64,000 nucleotides of DNA from an uncultured Flavobacteriaceae bacterium (GTDB lineage: Bacteria > Bacteroidota > Bacteroidia > Flavobacteriales > Flavobacteriaceae), in assembly GCA_937929935.1 (NCBI GenBank), contig CALFUL010000023.1, positions 62,001 to 126,000 on the forward strand. Direction: 5' to 3'. The stretch's first letter is position 1. Each line of letters starts with the position of its first letter. The notes beneath the pieces are model-generated. The model was not told the origin of the DNA. It ran no database searches and saw only the letters and a list, made by a program, of their open reading frames with translations. Below are positions 1 to 10,200 of the stretch, piece by piece. Made by a program: the position numbers and the translations under genes.

Positions 1-7
1 GCCATTC

Positions 8-559
8 TTATTTCTTTTTAAAAGGTAACCCTAACTCAGTTAATAATGATTTTGCTTCTTTATCAGTACCAGCAGAGGTTACAAAAGTTATATCCATTCC
101 GTTGATTCTATTGATTTTATCAATATTAATTTCAGGAAATATGATTTGCTCTGTTACCCCTAAGCTGTAATTTCCTCTACCATCAAAACCTGTTGCTTTG
201 ATACCTTGAAAATCACGAACCCTTGGCAAAGCACTTGTTACAAGTCTGTCTAAAAACTCATACATATTTGCTCCTCTAAGTGTAACTTTAGCACCTATTG
301 GCATACCCTTACGCAGTTTAAATGCAGCAACATCTTTCTTTGACATTGTTGGGATCGCCTTTTGGCCTGTAATCATAGTCATCTCGTCAACTGCATGCTC
401 GATTAATTTCTTATCTGCAACTGCTGCACCAACTCCTCTACTGACTACAATTTTTTGAAGTTTTGGTACTTGCATGATATTGCTATATCCAAATTCTTCT
501 TTTAGGGCACCTACGATGCGCTCTTGATAGTCCTTTTTTAATCTTGAAACGTAAGCCAT
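8..559 (-). CDS. rplE: 50S ribosomal protein L5 (uL5)
   Basis: ORF with L5 signature ([12 protein letters not shown]..., [27 protein letters not shown]); position in S10/spc cluster. Confidence 0.97.
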   Translation of the reverse strand: MAYVSRLKKDYQERIVGALKEEFGYSNIMQVPKLQKIVVSRGVGAAVADKKLIEHAVDEMTMITGQKAIPTMSKKDVAAFKLRKGMPIGAKVTLRGANMYEFLDRLVTSALPRVRDFQGIKATGFDGRGNYSLGVTEQIIFPEINIDKINRINGMDITFVTSAGTDKEAKSLLTELGLPFKKK

Positions 560-561
560 AA

Positions 562-876
562 TTAAATTACTTCATTCGATTTTTTGGAAAACCTTACTTT
601 TTTTCCTTCTCTTACTTCAAATCCCACTCTAGTTGAATCACCTGATTTAGCATCAATCAACGCTAAATTAGAGATATGAATTGGAGCTTCTTTTTTTACT
701 ATACCACCTTGAGGATTTTTAGCGCTTGGCTTTTCATGCTTAGAAACCATATTAGCTCCTTCTACAATAGCCCGGTTTTTTATCTTATCAACACTTAAAA
801 TTTTACCTTCTGTGTTTTTGTGATCCCCGGCAATAATCCTTACGGTATCTCCTGTTTTAATTTTCAATTTACTCAT
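562..876 (-). CDS. rplX: 50S ribosomal protein L24 (uL24)
   Basis: KOW motif ([24 protein letters not shown]); cluster position. Confidence 0.97.
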   Translation of the reverse strand: MSKLKIKTGDTVRIIAGDHKNTEGKILSVDKIKNRAIVEGANMVSKHEKPSAKNPQGGIVKKEAPIHISNLALIDAKSGDSTRVGFEVREGKKVRFSKKSNEVI

Positions 877-888
877 CTCTATATAAAA

Positions 889-1257
889 TTATAGCACCTC
901 AGGAGCCAATGAAACTATTTTCATGAATTGCTTATCTCTCAGCTCTCTAGCAACAGGACCGAATACACGGGTTCCTCTCATTTCACCAGTCGGATTCAAT
1001 AATACGCAAGCATTATCATCAAAACGGATATAAGACCCATCAGGTCTTCTCACCTCTTTTTTGGTTCTAACTACAACCGCAGTTGAAACAGCTCCTTTTT
1101 TGATTCCTCCGTTTGGTGTCGCCTCTTTTACTGAAACAACAATTTTATCACCAATGGAAGCATATCTTCTTTTAGTACCACCTAATACTCGAATGGTCAA
1201 AACTTCTTTTGCCCCCGTATTATCAGCTACCTTTAATCTTGATTCTTGTTGTAACAT
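889..1257 (-). CDS. rplN: 50S ribosomal protein L14 (uL14)
   Basis: [27 protein letters not shown] signature. Confidence 0.98.
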   Translation of the reverse strand: MLQQESRLKVADNTGAKEVLTIRVLGGTKRRYASIGDKIVVSVKEATPNGGIKKGAVSTAVVVRTKKEVRRPDGSYIRFDDNACVLLNPTGEMRGTRVFGPVARELRDKQFMKIVSLAPEVL

Positions 1258-1259
1258 AA

Positions 1260-1520
1260 TTATTTAGCTCTTTCTAAGATTTCTACTAATCTCCAACATT
1301 TTCTTTTGCTCAAAGGCCTGGTCTCCATAATCTTGACCGTATCACCTTCTTTGCAATCGTTCTTTTCGTCATGGGCAACGTACTTCTTCGTCTTTAATAC
1401 GAATTTACCGTACATAGGGTGCTTAACACGTTTTACTTCAGCAACAACTATAGATTTCTCCATTTTGTTACTAGTAACAACCCCGATTCTTTCTTTTCTT
1501 AAATTTCGTTTTTCTTCCAT
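1260..1520 (-). CDS. rpsQ: 30S ribosomal protein S17 (uS17)
   Basis: S17 motifs ([27 protein letters not shown]); ATG at 1520 ([13 protein letters not shown]) preferred to the upstream TTG at 1529. Confidence 0.95.
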   Translation of the reverse strand: MEEKRNLRKERIGVVTSNKMEKSIVVAEVKRVKHPMYGKFVLKTKKYVAHDEKNDCKEGDTVKIMETRPLSKRKCWRLVEILERAK

Positions 1521-1533
1521 AAAGCACAACCAA

Positions 1534-1725
1534 TTATTGGTTTTCCCTAATAGTTAATTCTGTTGCTATTCTTGCAACCGTTCTTCTAACCTTTCTGATT
1601 TGCATTGGGTTTTCTAAAGGCGTAACAAAATGTGCCATTTTCAAATCAGCATGTTGTTTCTTGAACTCTCCTAATTTAGAAGTAAGCTCTTCAACAGACA
1701 TTTCTTTGACTTCTTGTTTTTTCAT
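1534..1725 (-). CDS. rpmC: 50S ribosomal protein L29 (uL29)
   Basis: Short ORF between rplP and rps[16 protein letters not shown] motif. Confidence 0.95.
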   Translation of the reverse strand: MKKQEVKEMSVEELTSKLGEFKKQHADLKMAHFVTPLENPMQIRKVRRTVARIATELTIRENQ

Positions 1726-1736
1726 AATAACCTTAA

Positions 1737-2162
1737 TTAATCTTGAACGGTATAATCTCTAGCAACAATAAATTTTGTTTTTACTGGTAACTTCTGAGCT
1801 GCTAAACGTAATGCTTCTTTTGCAACTTCAATTGGCACCCCAGCAACTTCGAACATAATTCTTCCAGGCAGTACACGAGCAACAAAGTACTCAGGTGCAC
1901 CCTTACCCTTACCCATACGTACCTCTAAAGGTTTTTTGGTAATAGGCTTGTCTGGAAATATTTTTATCCAAAGCTGACCTTCTCTTTTCATAAATCTTGT
2001 CGCTGCAATACGCGCAGCTTCAATTTGTCTCGCAGTTATGAATTTAGAATCCAAAGATTTCAATCCGAACATGCCGTTTGAAAGCAGATGACCACGACCG
2101 GATATACCTTTCATTCGGCCCTTCTGCATCTTACGAAACTTCTGTCTTTTCGGTTGTAACAT
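1737..2162 (-). CDS. rplP: 50S ribosomal protein L16 (uL16)
   Basis: [19 protein letters not shown]..., [18 protein letters not shown]. Confidence 0.98.
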   Translation of the reverse strand: MLQPKRQKFRKMQKGRMKGISGRGHLLSNGMFGLKSLDSKFITARQIEAARIAATRFMKREGQLWIKIFPDKPITKKPLEVRMGKGKGAPEYFVARVLPGRIMFEVAGVPIEVAKEALRLAAQKLPVKTKFIVARDYTVQD

Positions 2163-2182
2163 TTTACTACTTCTTTATATAA

Positions 2183-2899
2183 TTACTTTCTACGACGTTG
2201 TTTTCCACCACGGTCTTTCTTACCGCCTTTATCACCACCTTTAGTCATACCTACTAACGGAGACAACTCTCTTTTTCCGTATACCTCACCCTTCATGATC
2301 CAAACTTTGATACCCAATTTACCATAGGTAGTTTGCGCTTCATGTAAGGCATAATCAATATCAGCTCTAAAAGTTGATAGCGGAATACGACCATCTTTAT
2401 ACGATTCAGACCTTGCCATTTCAGCACCATTTAAACGTCCTGAAATTTGAATTTTAATACCCTCAGCGTTCATTCTCATTGCAGCAGCAATAGCCATTTT
2501 AATAGCTCTTCTAAATGAAATTCTGCTTTCAATTTGACGTGCAACACTAGCTGCTACCAAATTAGCATCTACTTCAGGTCTTTTAATTTCGTAAATATTT
2601 ATCTGAACTTCTTTACCTGTAATCTTTTTAAGCTCTTCTTTTAGCTTGTCAACTTCTTGACCACCCTTACCAATGATAATTCCGGGTCTAGCTGTTGTAA
2701 CTGTTACAGTTATTAATTTTAAAGTACGTTCAATAATAACTCTTGATACACTTGCCTTTGATAAACGAGCGTGTATGTACTTCCGAATTTTACTATCTTC
2801 TGCTAGCTTGTCGCCATAATCATTTCCACCATACCAGTTAGATTCCCAACCTCTGATAATTCCAAGACGATTTCCTATCGGATTTGTTTTCTGTCCCAT
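2183..2899 (-). CDS. rpsC: 30S ribosomal protein S3 (uS3)
   Basis: [24 protein letters not shown] motif [12 protein letters not shown]. Confidence 0.98.
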   Translation of the reverse strand: MGQKTNPIGNRLGIIRGWESNWYGGNDYGDKLAEDSKIRKYIHARLSKASVSRVIIERTLKLITVTVTTARPGIIIGKGGQEVDKLKEELKKITGKEVQINIYEIKRPEVDANLVAASVARQIESRISFRRAIKMAIAAAMRMNAEGIKIQISGRLNGAEMARSESYKDGRIPLSTFRADIDYALHEAQTTYGKLGIKVWIMKGEVYGKRELSPLVGMTKGGDKGGKKDRGGKQRRRK

Positions 2900-2900
2900 A

Positions 2901-3308
2901 CTAGCTCTCTATATTATTTTTTGAAGCCACAACCATTGTAACATGATTTGAACGCTTTCTAATTCTATGTGCTCTACCTTGTGGAGCCGTTCTTAGTCTT
3001 TTCAACATTGAACCACTATCAACTTTAATTTCTTTAATAAAAAGATCTGCATCTTCAATACTTGCATCTTCATTCTTGGCTTGCCAATTAGCTATAGCTG
3101 ACAATAACAACTTCTCTAATTTACGTGAAGCCTCTTTTGGATTGAATCTCAATATTGCCAAAGCACTTTCAGCCTGCTTACCTCTTACCAAATCTGCAAC
3201 TAAACGCATTTTTCTTGGTGACGTTGGGCATTTATTCAATTTAGCGAAAGCTAAATCCTTTTTTTCTGCCTTGATTCTTTCGGCCATTTGTTTTTTTCTA
3301 ACTCCCAT
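2901..3308 (-). CDS. rplV: 50S ribosomal protein L22 (uL22)
   Basis: [15 protein letters not shown]...; [16 protein letters not shown]. Confidence 0.97.
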   Translation of the reverse strand: MGVRKKQMAERIKAEKKDLAFAKLNKCPTSPRKMRLVADLVRGKQAESALAILRFNPKEASRKLEKLLLSAIANWQAKNEDASIEDADLFIKEIKVDSGSMLKRLRTAPQGRAHRIRKRSNHVTMVVASKNNIES

Positions 3309-3311
3309 AGC

Positions 3312-3590
3312 TTACTTTTTACCCTTATTCTTTGCTCCTGCATGACCTCTAAAAGACCGCGTAGGGCTAAATTCTCCTAGTTTGTGACCAACCATATTCT
3401 CTGTAACAAATACTGGTACAAATTGACGACCATTATGAACCGCAATTGTTAAACCAACAAAATCAGGAGTAATCATTGATGCTCTCGACCATGTCTTTAT
3501 TACTGATTTCTTACCAGATGCTGCCATTAGTTGGATTTTCTTATCCAAGCTATAGTGAACGTAAGGTCCTTTTTTTAGTGAACGTGCCAT
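3312..3590 (-). CDS. rpsS: 30S ribosomal protein S19 (uS19)
   Basis: [42 protein letters not shown]. Confidence 0.98.
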   Translation of the reverse strand: MARSLKKGPYVHYSLDKKIQLMAASGKKSVIKTWSRASMITPDFVGLTIAVHNGRQFVPVFVTENMVGHKLGEFSPTRSFRGHAGAKNKGKK

Positions 3591-3601
3591 TTTTTATTCT
3601 T

Positions 3602-4426
3602 TTATTTCTTTCTACGTTCTATGATATACTTATTCGTATTCTTAGTTTTTTGACGGGTTCTAAATCCTTTTGCAGGAATACCGTTTCTTGATCTTGGATG
3701 ACCACCTGAAGCTCTACCTTCACCACCTCCCATTGGGTGATCAACAGGGTTCATAGCTACTGGCCTTGTTCTTGGTCTTCTTCCTAACCATCTACTACGC
3801 CCAGCCTTACCTGAAACTAATAACTGATGATCAGAGTTTGATATAGCACCTATTGTGGCTAAGCAACCAGAAAGAATCAATCTTGTTTCTCCTGACGGCA
3901 TCTTCACAGTAGAAAACTTACCATCTTTTGCCATTAACTGCGCAAAAGTACCAGCACTTCTTGCCATTACTGCACCTTGTCCAGGTCGTAACTCAATACA
4001 AGAAATTATTGATCCTAAAGGAATTTCGCTTAATGGTAATGCATTTCCAATTTCTGGGGCTGCAGTTTTACCTGAAGAAAGTTTTTGACCAACTTTCAAT
4101 CCATTTTGAGCGATTATATATCTTTTTTCGCCATCAGTATATTCTAATAAAGCGATAAAAGCCGTTCTATTTGGATCATACTGAATTGATTTTACCGAGG
4201 CATCAACATCTTGCTTGTTTCTCTTAAAATCAATAATACGATATCTTCTTTTGTGTCCGCCACCTCTATGACGCATAGTCATTTTACCATGACTATTTCT
4301 ACCACCAGATTTCTTAATCGGAGCAAGTAAGCTCTTCTCAGGCTTATCAGTAGTAATAGCATCAAAGCCATTAACAACTCTGAATCGCTGTCCTGGTGTA
4401 ACCGGTTTTAATTTTCTAACTGACAT
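3602..4426 (-). CDS. rplB: 50S ribosomal protein L2 (uL2)
   Basis: [39 protein letters not shown]-type motif. Confidence 0.98.
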   Translation of the reverse strand: MSVRKLKPVTPGQRFRVVNGFDAITTDKPEKSLLAPIKKSGGRNSHGKMTMRHRGGGHKRRYRIIDFKRNKQDVDASVKSIQYDPNRTAFIALLEYTDGEKRYIIAQNGLKVGQKLSSGKTAAPEIGNALPLSEIPLGSIISCIELRPGQGAVMARSAGTFAQLMAKDGKFSTVKMPSGETRLILSGCLATIGAISNSDHQLLVSGKAGRSRWLGRRPRTRPVAMNPVDHPMGGGEGRASGGHPRSRNGIPAKGFRTRQKTKNTNKYIIERRKK

Positions 4427-4435
4427 CTCTAGTCT

Positions 4436-4726
4436 TTATAGATTGCTGTAAAAATCAATGATATCTCCTTCGGCAATGTCAACAATTGCTTTTTTAATAG
4501 CATTTGTCTTACCTCTTTGAATACCTGTTTTTGTGTATCTCATTTTTCTAGACGGACCATAATTCATGGTACGCACTTTCTTAACAGAAACTCCATAAGT
4601 TGACTCAACTGCATCCTTAATTTGAATTTTGTTGGCATTAGGGTTTACAATGAAACCATAACGGTTGTTCAACTCGCTATCAGCGGTCATCTTTTCCGTA
4701 ATTATTGGTTTTATTAACACACTCAT
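4436..4726 (-). CDS. rplW: 50S ribosomal protein L23 (uL23)
   Basis: IKPIITEKMTADSE...; cluster position. Confidence 0.97.
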   Translation of the reverse strand: MSVLIKPIITEKMTADSELNNRYGFIVNPNANKIQIKDAVESTYGVSVKKVRTMNYGPSRKMRYTKTGIQRGKTNAIKKAIVDIAEGDIIDFYSNL

Positions 4727-4733
4727 GTTTTCT

Positions 4734-5363
4734 CTATTTTTTTAAGTTGGCTTCAATTCCTTCTAAGGCTCCCTCCAACAGTACTATATTATTTGCGTTT
4801 ATAATCTTGTAAGTGCTTAACTCTGAGTTAGTTATAACCTGAGTGCGCTTCAAATTACGCGAAGACAAATATACACCATTATTTGAATCGCCCAACACAA
4901 ACAAAGACTTTTTGTTTTCAAGCCCTAATGACTTTAAAATTTGAACAAAATCTTTAGTTTTTGGAGCGTCAAAATCAAAGTCTTCTACTACTAAAATTGC
5001 TTTCTCCTTTGACTTAATACTCAAGGCAGATTTTCTAGCTAATCGCTTAACATTTTTATTTAGCTTTTGCGTATAATCTTTAGGTCTTGGACCAAAAATT
5101 CTACCACCACCTCTAAAAATAGGCGACTTAATACTACCAGCACGTGCGGTACCTGTACCTTTCTGTTTTTTAATCTTTCTTGTACTACCCGCAATCTCTC
5201 CTCTTTCCTTTGCCTTATGCGTACCTTGCCTTTGATGTGCTAAATATTGCTTAACATCTAAGTAAACCGCTTGGTTATTTGGCTCTATTGCAAAAACATC
5301 ATCAGAAAGGTCTGCCTTTCTGCCTGTTTCTTTTCCTTTAATATCTAAAACTGCTACCTTCAT
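4734..5363 (-). CDS. rplD: 50S ribosomal protein L4 (uL4)
   Basis: KKQKGTGTARAGSIKSPIFRGGGRIFGPRPKDYTQKLNKN. Confidence 0.98.
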   Translation of the reverse strand: MKVAVLDIKGKETGRKADLSDDVFAIEPNNQAVYLDVKQYLAHQRQGTHKAKERGEIAGSTRKIKKQKGTGTARAGSIKSPIFRGGGRIFGPRPKDYTQKLNKNVKRLARKSALSIKSKEKAILVVEDFDFDAPKTKDFVQILKSLGLENKKSLFVLGDSNNGVYLSSRNLKRTQVITNSELSTYKIINANNIVLLEGALEGIEANLKK

Positions 5364-5980
5364 TATTTCTCAATGGTTACGTAAGCATTCTTGTGACCAG
5401 GTACACATCCTTTTACTACTAAAAGGTTTTTCTCTGATACTACTTTTAAAACTTTAAGATTCTGAACCGTGACTCTCTCACCACCCATTCTACCAGCCAT
5501 TCTCATTCCTTTAAATACTCTTGCAGGATAAGAAGCTGCACCAATAGAACCAGGCGCTCTTAATCTATTATGCTGACCATGCGTGGCTTGACCAACACCG
5601 GCAAAACCGTGTCTTTTAACCACACCTTGAAAGCCTTTACCTTTTGACGTACCAGCTACATCAACAAACTCTCCTTCCACAAAAAGATCAACACCAATGA
5701 TGTCACCCAATTTATGTTCTCCTTCAAAATCTTGAAATTCAATGACTCTCTTTTTTGGCAAAGAACCTGCTTTACTAAAATGACCAATTTCGGCCTTGTT
5801 CGCACGTTTCTCTGCCTTGTCATCGAAACCAAGTTGAAGGGCACTATACCCGTCTACCTCTTCGGTTCTGACTTGGGTAACTACACACGGACCTGCTTGA
5901 ATGACAGTACACGGAATGTTTTTTCCGTTCTCATCAAAAATGCTTGTCATGCCTACTTTCTTTCCTATTAACCCAGACAT
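5363..5980 (-). CDS. rplC: 50S ribosomal protein L3 (uL3)
   Basis: [48 protein letters not shown]. Confidence 0.98.
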   Translation of the reverse strand: MSGLIGKKVGMTSIFDENGKNIPCTVIQAGPCVVTQVRTEEVDGYSALQLGFDDKAEKRANKAEIGHFSKAGSLPKKRVIEFQDFEGEHKLGDIIGVDLFVEGEFVDVAGTSKGKGFQGVVKRHGFAGVGQATHGQHNRLRAPGSIGAASYPARVFKGMRMAGRMGGERVTVQNLKVLKVVSEKNLLVVKGCVPGHKNAYVTIEK

Positions 5981-6057
5981 TTGATTTTAGATTATAGATA
6001 GCAACCTTCAATTGAAAGCATTTATCTGTTTATATTACTATTTAATTATTCACTTAT

Positions 6058-6088
6058 AAAAAAACAGGGCAAAAATTCAACCCTGTTT
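6058..6088 (-). terminator. Putative intrinsic terminator/attenuator between rpsJ and rplC
   Basis: Minus strand AAACAGGG-ttgaatttttg-CCCTGTTTTTTT: 8-bp stem followed by a T run. Confidence 0.65.
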
Positions 6089-6235
6089 GAATTTTATCCG
6101 TTTTTCCTTCGCTCGCAGCTTAGGACATGTATATTCTGAACTTATTTCAGAATCTGATTAACATTTAACAAACACTTCGACTACTCTCAGTGTTTGCTAG
6201 GCTAGCGATTCTCTAAAAAAGAAAATCGTGTTTAT

Positions 6236-6541
6236 CTAAACCTTAATCTCTACTTCTACACCACTTGGAAGCTCTAATTTCATTAAAGCATCAATAGTTT
6301 TTGAAGAAGAACTATAAATATCTAAAAGTCTTTTGTAAGAACTTAATTGAAACTGTTCTCTCGACTTTTTATTTACGTGCGGTGAACGCAAAACTGTAAA
6401 TATCTTCTTGTGTGTTGGTAAAGGAATTGGACCAGTTACTACCGCCCCGGTGGTCTTTACCGTCTTTACGATTTTTTCGGCAGACTTGTCTACCAAATTA
6501 TGGTCGTAAGATTTAAGTTTTATTCTAATTTTTTGACTCAT
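6236..6541 (-). CDS. rpsJ: 30S ribosomal protein S10 (uS10)
   Basis: [49 protein letters not shown]. Confidence 0.98.
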   Translation of the reverse strand: MSQKIRIKLKSYDHNLVDKSAEKIVKTVKTTGAVVTGPIPLPTHKKIFTVLRSPHVNKKSREQFQLSSYKRLLDIYSSSSKTIDALMKLELPSGVEVEIKV

Positions 6542-6551
6542 TTTCTTAAAA

Positions 6552-8684
6552 TTAAGCGGTTACTCCTTTTGCGGCCTTTATTACTTCTTCTGATATATTC
6601 GAAGGTGTTTCTGCATAGTGCGAAAATTCCATCGTTGATGTTGCTCTACCAGAAGATAAAGTTCTTAATGAAGTAACATACCCAAACATTTCTGAAAGCG
6701 GCACCGTACCCTTAACTACTTTAGCACCTGCTCTATCACTCATATCACTTATAGTACCACGTCTTCTGTTTAAATCTCCAACAATATCACCCATGTTTTC
6801 TTCAGGTGTAATCACCTCAATTTTCATGATTGGTTCCATTATCACAGCACCAGCAGCTTTACCAGCAGCTTTGTAGCCCATTTTTGCAGCTAACTCGAAA
6901 GAAAGCGCATCAGAATCGACAGGGTGGAAAGATCCATCTAACAATACTACTTTCATAGTATCCATTTCAAAACCAGCCAATGGGCCGTTCTGCATAGCAG
7001 ATTTAAAACCTTTCTCTACAGATGGTATAAATTCTTTTGGAATACGGCCCCCTTTAATTTTATCTTCAAACTGAAGTCCAGAACCTTCGAAATCATCATC
7101 AGCAGGGCTCATTTCAAAAGAAATATCACCAAATTTACCACGACCACCAGATTGCTTTTTATAAGTTTCTCTGTGCGCAGCCATTTTAGTAAGCGCTTCT
7201 TTATATTCAACTTGAGGCTGACCTTGATTTACTTCAACTTTGAACTCACGTTTTAATCTGTCAACAATAATATCTAAGTGAAGCTCACCCATACCAGAAA
7301 TAATGGTTTGACCTGAAGCTTCATCAGTTTTTACTTGGAACGTTGGATCCTCTTCAGCCAATTTAGCCAAAGCCATACCCAGTTTATCAACATCTGCCTT
7401 TGTTTTTGGCTCAACTGCAATACCAATTACTGGATCAGGAAAGTCCATACTTTCGAGAATTATAGGATGCTTTTCAGCAGACATAGTGTCTCCAGTCTTA
7501 ATGTCTTTAAAGCCAACTGCTGCTCCAATATCTCCTGCTTCGATAAAATCGATAGCATTTTGCTTATTAGAGTGCATTTGATAAATACGAGAGATACGTT
7601 CTTTCTTACCTGAACGATTGTTCAAAATATAAGACCCCGCATCTAAACGACCCGAGTAGGTTCTAAAAAATGCTAAACGACCAACAAAAGGATCCGTTGC
7701 AATTTTAAATGCTAAAGCCGCGAAAGGCTCATTTACATCAGGTTTTCTACTAATTTCTTCACCAGAATCTGGATCGATACCTATAATAGCATCCTTATCA
7801 ACAGGTGAAGGCAAATATCTACAAACAGCATCCAAAAGAAACTGAACACCTTTATTCTTAAATGATGAACCACAAATCATTGGAATGATTGCCCTATCCA
7901 TAACCGCAGCTCTTAAAGCAGCATGCACCTCTTCTTCTGTAATAGAGTCTTCATCCTCGAAGAACTTCTCCATCAACTCTTCATCATATTCAGCAACAGC
8001 TTCAATCAATCCAGCTCTGTATTCTTTTACTTCAGCCTTCATTTCATCAGGAATATCAACAACGTCAAACGTTGAACCATATCCTTCTTCATGCCAAACT
8101 ATAGCTCTATTCTTTGCTAAATCAACGATCCCTTTGAAATCTCCTTCTTCACCTATTGGCAAAACAATTGGAACTGCCTTAGAACCTAACATCTCTCTGA
8201 CTTGCTTACAAACCATTAAGAAATTAGAACCTTGACGATCCATTTTGTTAACAAAACCAATACGTGGTACTTTATAATTATCAGCTAATCGCCAGTTAGT
8301 TTCTGATTGAGGCTCAACACCGTCAACAGCACTAAAAAGAAAAACTAAACCATCAAGAACACGTAAAGATCTGTTTACTTCAACAGTAAAATCAACGTGA
8401 CCAGGAGTATCAATAATGTTAAAGTGATATCCTTTAGCATCAGCCGTTGGCTCACCATTTTCTGTTGGAAACTTCCATTCACAGGTAGTTGCCGCAGAGG
8501 TTATTGTAATTCCACGCTCTTGCTCTTGCTCCATCCAATCCATAGTAGCAGCTCCATCATGAACCTCTCCTATTTTATGACTTACACCTGTATAGAACAA
8601 TATACGCTCGGTAGTAGTGGTTTTTCCAGCATCAATATGCGCTGCAATACCTATATTTCTTGTATATCTTAAGTCTCTTGCCAT
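6552..8684 (-). CDS. fusA: Translation elongation factor G
   Basis: [35 protein letters not shown]; 710 aa. Confidence 0.98.
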   Translation of the reverse strand: MARDLRYTRNIGIAAHIDAGKTTTTERILFYTGVSHKIGEVHDGAATMDWMEQEQERGITITSAATTCEWKFPTENGEPTADAKGYHFNIIDTPGHVDFTVEVNRSLRVLDGLVFLFSAVDGVEPQSETNWRLADNYKVPRIGFVNKMDRQGSNFLMVCKQVREMLGSKAVPIVLPIGEEGDFKGIVDLAKNRAIVWHEEGYGSTFDVVDIPDEMKAEVKEYRAGLIEAVAEYDEELMEKFFEDEDSITEEEVHAALRAAVMDRAIIPMICGSSFKNKGVQFLLDAVCRYLPSPVDKDAIIGIDPDSGEEISRKPDVNEPFAALAFKIATDPFVGRLAFFRTYSGRLDAGSYILNNRSGKKERISRIYQMHSNKQNAIDFIEAGDIGAAVGFKDIKTGDTMSAEKHPIILESMDFPDPVIGIAVEPKTKADVDKLGMALAKLAEEDPTFQVKTDEASGQTIISGMGELHLDIIVDRLKREFKVEVNQGQPQVEYKEALTKMAAHRETYKKQSGGRGKFGDISFEMSPADDDFEGSGLQFEDKIKGGRIPKEFIPSVEKGFKSAMQNGPLAGFEMDTMKVVLLDGSFHPVDSDALSFELAAKMGYKAAGKAAGAVIMEPIMKIEVITPEENMGDIVGDLNRRRGTISDMSDRAGAKVVKGTVPLSEMFGYVTSLRTLSSGRATSTMEFSHYAETPSNISEEVIKAAKGVTA

Positions 8685-8690
8685 TTCTGA

Positions 8691-9167
8691 TTAAAATCTA
8701 AAGTGAGAGAATGCTTTATTGGCCTCAGCCATTTTGTGAGTATCAACTCGTTTTTTGACTGCAGCACCTTCTTCTTTTGAAGCGGCTAAAACTTCAGCAG
8801 CCAATTTTTGAGCCATTCCTTTTTCATTTCGCTTTCTAGCAAAAGAAATCAACCATTTCATAGCAGTTGAAATTTTACGGTCTGGTCTAATTTGCATTGG
8901 TATTTGAAAAGTTGCTCCACCCACTCTTCTACTTCTTACTTCAACATGTGGCATTACGTTCGATAACGCATCTTTCCAAAGCTCCAAGGCTGTTTTTTCT
9001 TCGTCAGTTTTCTTTTCTTCTACAATGTCAATTGCATCATAGAAAACACTAAAAGCGACTGATTTTTTTCCATCCCACATCATCATGTTCACAAATCTTG
9101 TGACCAATTGATCGTTAAATCGCGGATCTGGTAATAAAGGTCTCTTTTTTGCCTGTTTTTTTCTCAT
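8691..9167 (-). CDS. rpsG: 30S ribosomal protein S7 (uS7)
   Basis: [48 protein letters not shown]. Confidence 0.98.
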   Translation of the reverse strand: MRKKQAKKRPLLPDPRFNDQLVTRFVNMMMWDGKKSVAFSVFYDAIDIVEEKKTDEEKTALELWKDALSNVMPHVEVRSRRVGGATFQIPMQIRPDRKISTAMKWLISFARKRNEKGMAQKLAAEVLAASKEEGAAVKKRVDTHKMAEANKAFSHFRF

Positions 9168-9190
9168 TACTTCTTTTTAAAAAAGTTTAA

Positions 9191-9565
9191 TTACTTCTTT
9201 GGGCGTTTTGCACCGTATTTGGATCTTCGCTGAGTTCTACCCGCAACACCTGCTGTGTCAAGAGCTCCTCTAACAATATGATACCTTACACCTGGCAAAT
9301 CTTTTACCCTTCCTCCTCTTGCTAATACTATCGAGTGCTCTTGTAAATTGTGACCCTCTCCTGGAATGTATGCGTTTACCTCCTTACCATTTGTCAACCT
9401 AACCCTAGCTACTTTTCTCATAGCAGAATTTGGTTTCTTTGGCGTTGTTGTATAAACACGTGTGCAAACACCCCGTCTTTGTGGGCACGAATCTAAAGCA
9501 GCCGATTTACTCTTCTTAGTAATGGTGACCCTTCCTTTTCGTACTAATTGTGAAATTGTTGGCAT
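9191..9565 (-). CDS. rpsL: 30S ribosomal protein S12 (uS12)
   Basis: [53 protein letters not shown]. Confidence 0.98.
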   Translation of the reverse strand: MPTISQLVRKGRVTITKKSKSAALDSCPQRRGVCTRVYTTTPKKPNSAMRKVARVRLTNGKEVNAYIPGEGHNLQEHSIVLARGGRVKDLPGVRYHIVRGALDTAGVAGRTQRRSKYGAKRPKK

Positions 9566-9610
9566 ACTATTTTATTATTATCTAAAAATAACCCCTTGTT
9601 TAAGGGCTGG

Positions 9611-9641
9611 CAAATGTAATACTATTTCATTATAATTCAAA
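9611..9641 (-). promoter_or_regulatory. Bacteroidota-type promoter for rpsL operon
   Basis: Minus strand TTTG (9641-9638), 19-nt spacer, TACATTTG (9618-9611), matching the -33 TTTG / -7 TAnnTTTG consensus. Confidence 0.7.
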
Positions 9642-10141
9642 CGATGAAACAGTAATTTTTTTATTTTTTTATTTGAAATGTAAAAAATACAATCTATTAA
9701 GTATTGCACTCTAATTATCTAAACATTACAATTGTAAAAATTACTTTATTCTATTCCACACTTACCATAACAAATTTTAAATTCCTTTTTTAATGATTGC
9801 CTCTCTTTTGAAGTTTAAATCTTTTATACCATTATTGACAAAAACATTATATTATTTAAAAAAACGAAAATTTACTTACCCTCGATCTTCTTTGCTATTC
9901 TTAATAACTGACAGTTTTACAATTTTCGATGATATATATATAAGGAATAAGGTGAAACTGTAGGAAAAGGTTGCTATTCGTCTTTAAAAAGGTACAGTTT
10001 AACTATACTACTCACATTAAAATAATAGTTCAGCTCAACTTAAAAAACGTGAAAACCCTATCGTTTAATATACTTTCAAGAACATCTCCCTAAACTATAC
10101 TGTTAAAATAAGAGAGAACCTTAAAGTTTTATTAATATTCC

Positions 10142-10173
10142 TTTGGATAATTAACATGAAATTATGATTTTTG
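10142..10173 (+). promoter_or_regulatory. Possible susC promoter
   Basis: TTTG (10142-10145), 20-nt spacer, GATTTTTG (10166-10173): one mismatch to TAnnTTTG; 27 nt upstream of the ATG. Confidence 0.35.
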
Positions 10174-10200
10174 CGATTAGCTAATTCAAATAATTAAAAA

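Noticed and set aside
1061-5971. Plus-strand ORFs antisense to ribosomal genes (e.g. 1061..1267, 1306..1557, 3076..3345, 3855..4088, 5714..5971)
   Set aside because: Shadow ORFs opposite highly conserved r-protein genes; compositions are low-complexity or hydrophobic artefacts with no recognisable domain
7335-8672. Plus-strand ORFs antisense to fusA (7335..7613, 7885..8235, 8397..8672)
   Set aside because: Ser/Thr/Phe-rich antisense translations of a conserved gene; no supporting start or motif
9726-9737. TTACAATTGTAA 12-bp palindrome in the rpsL-susC gap
   Set aside because: Short AT-rich palindrome, expected by chance in such AT-rich DNA; no second copy noticed
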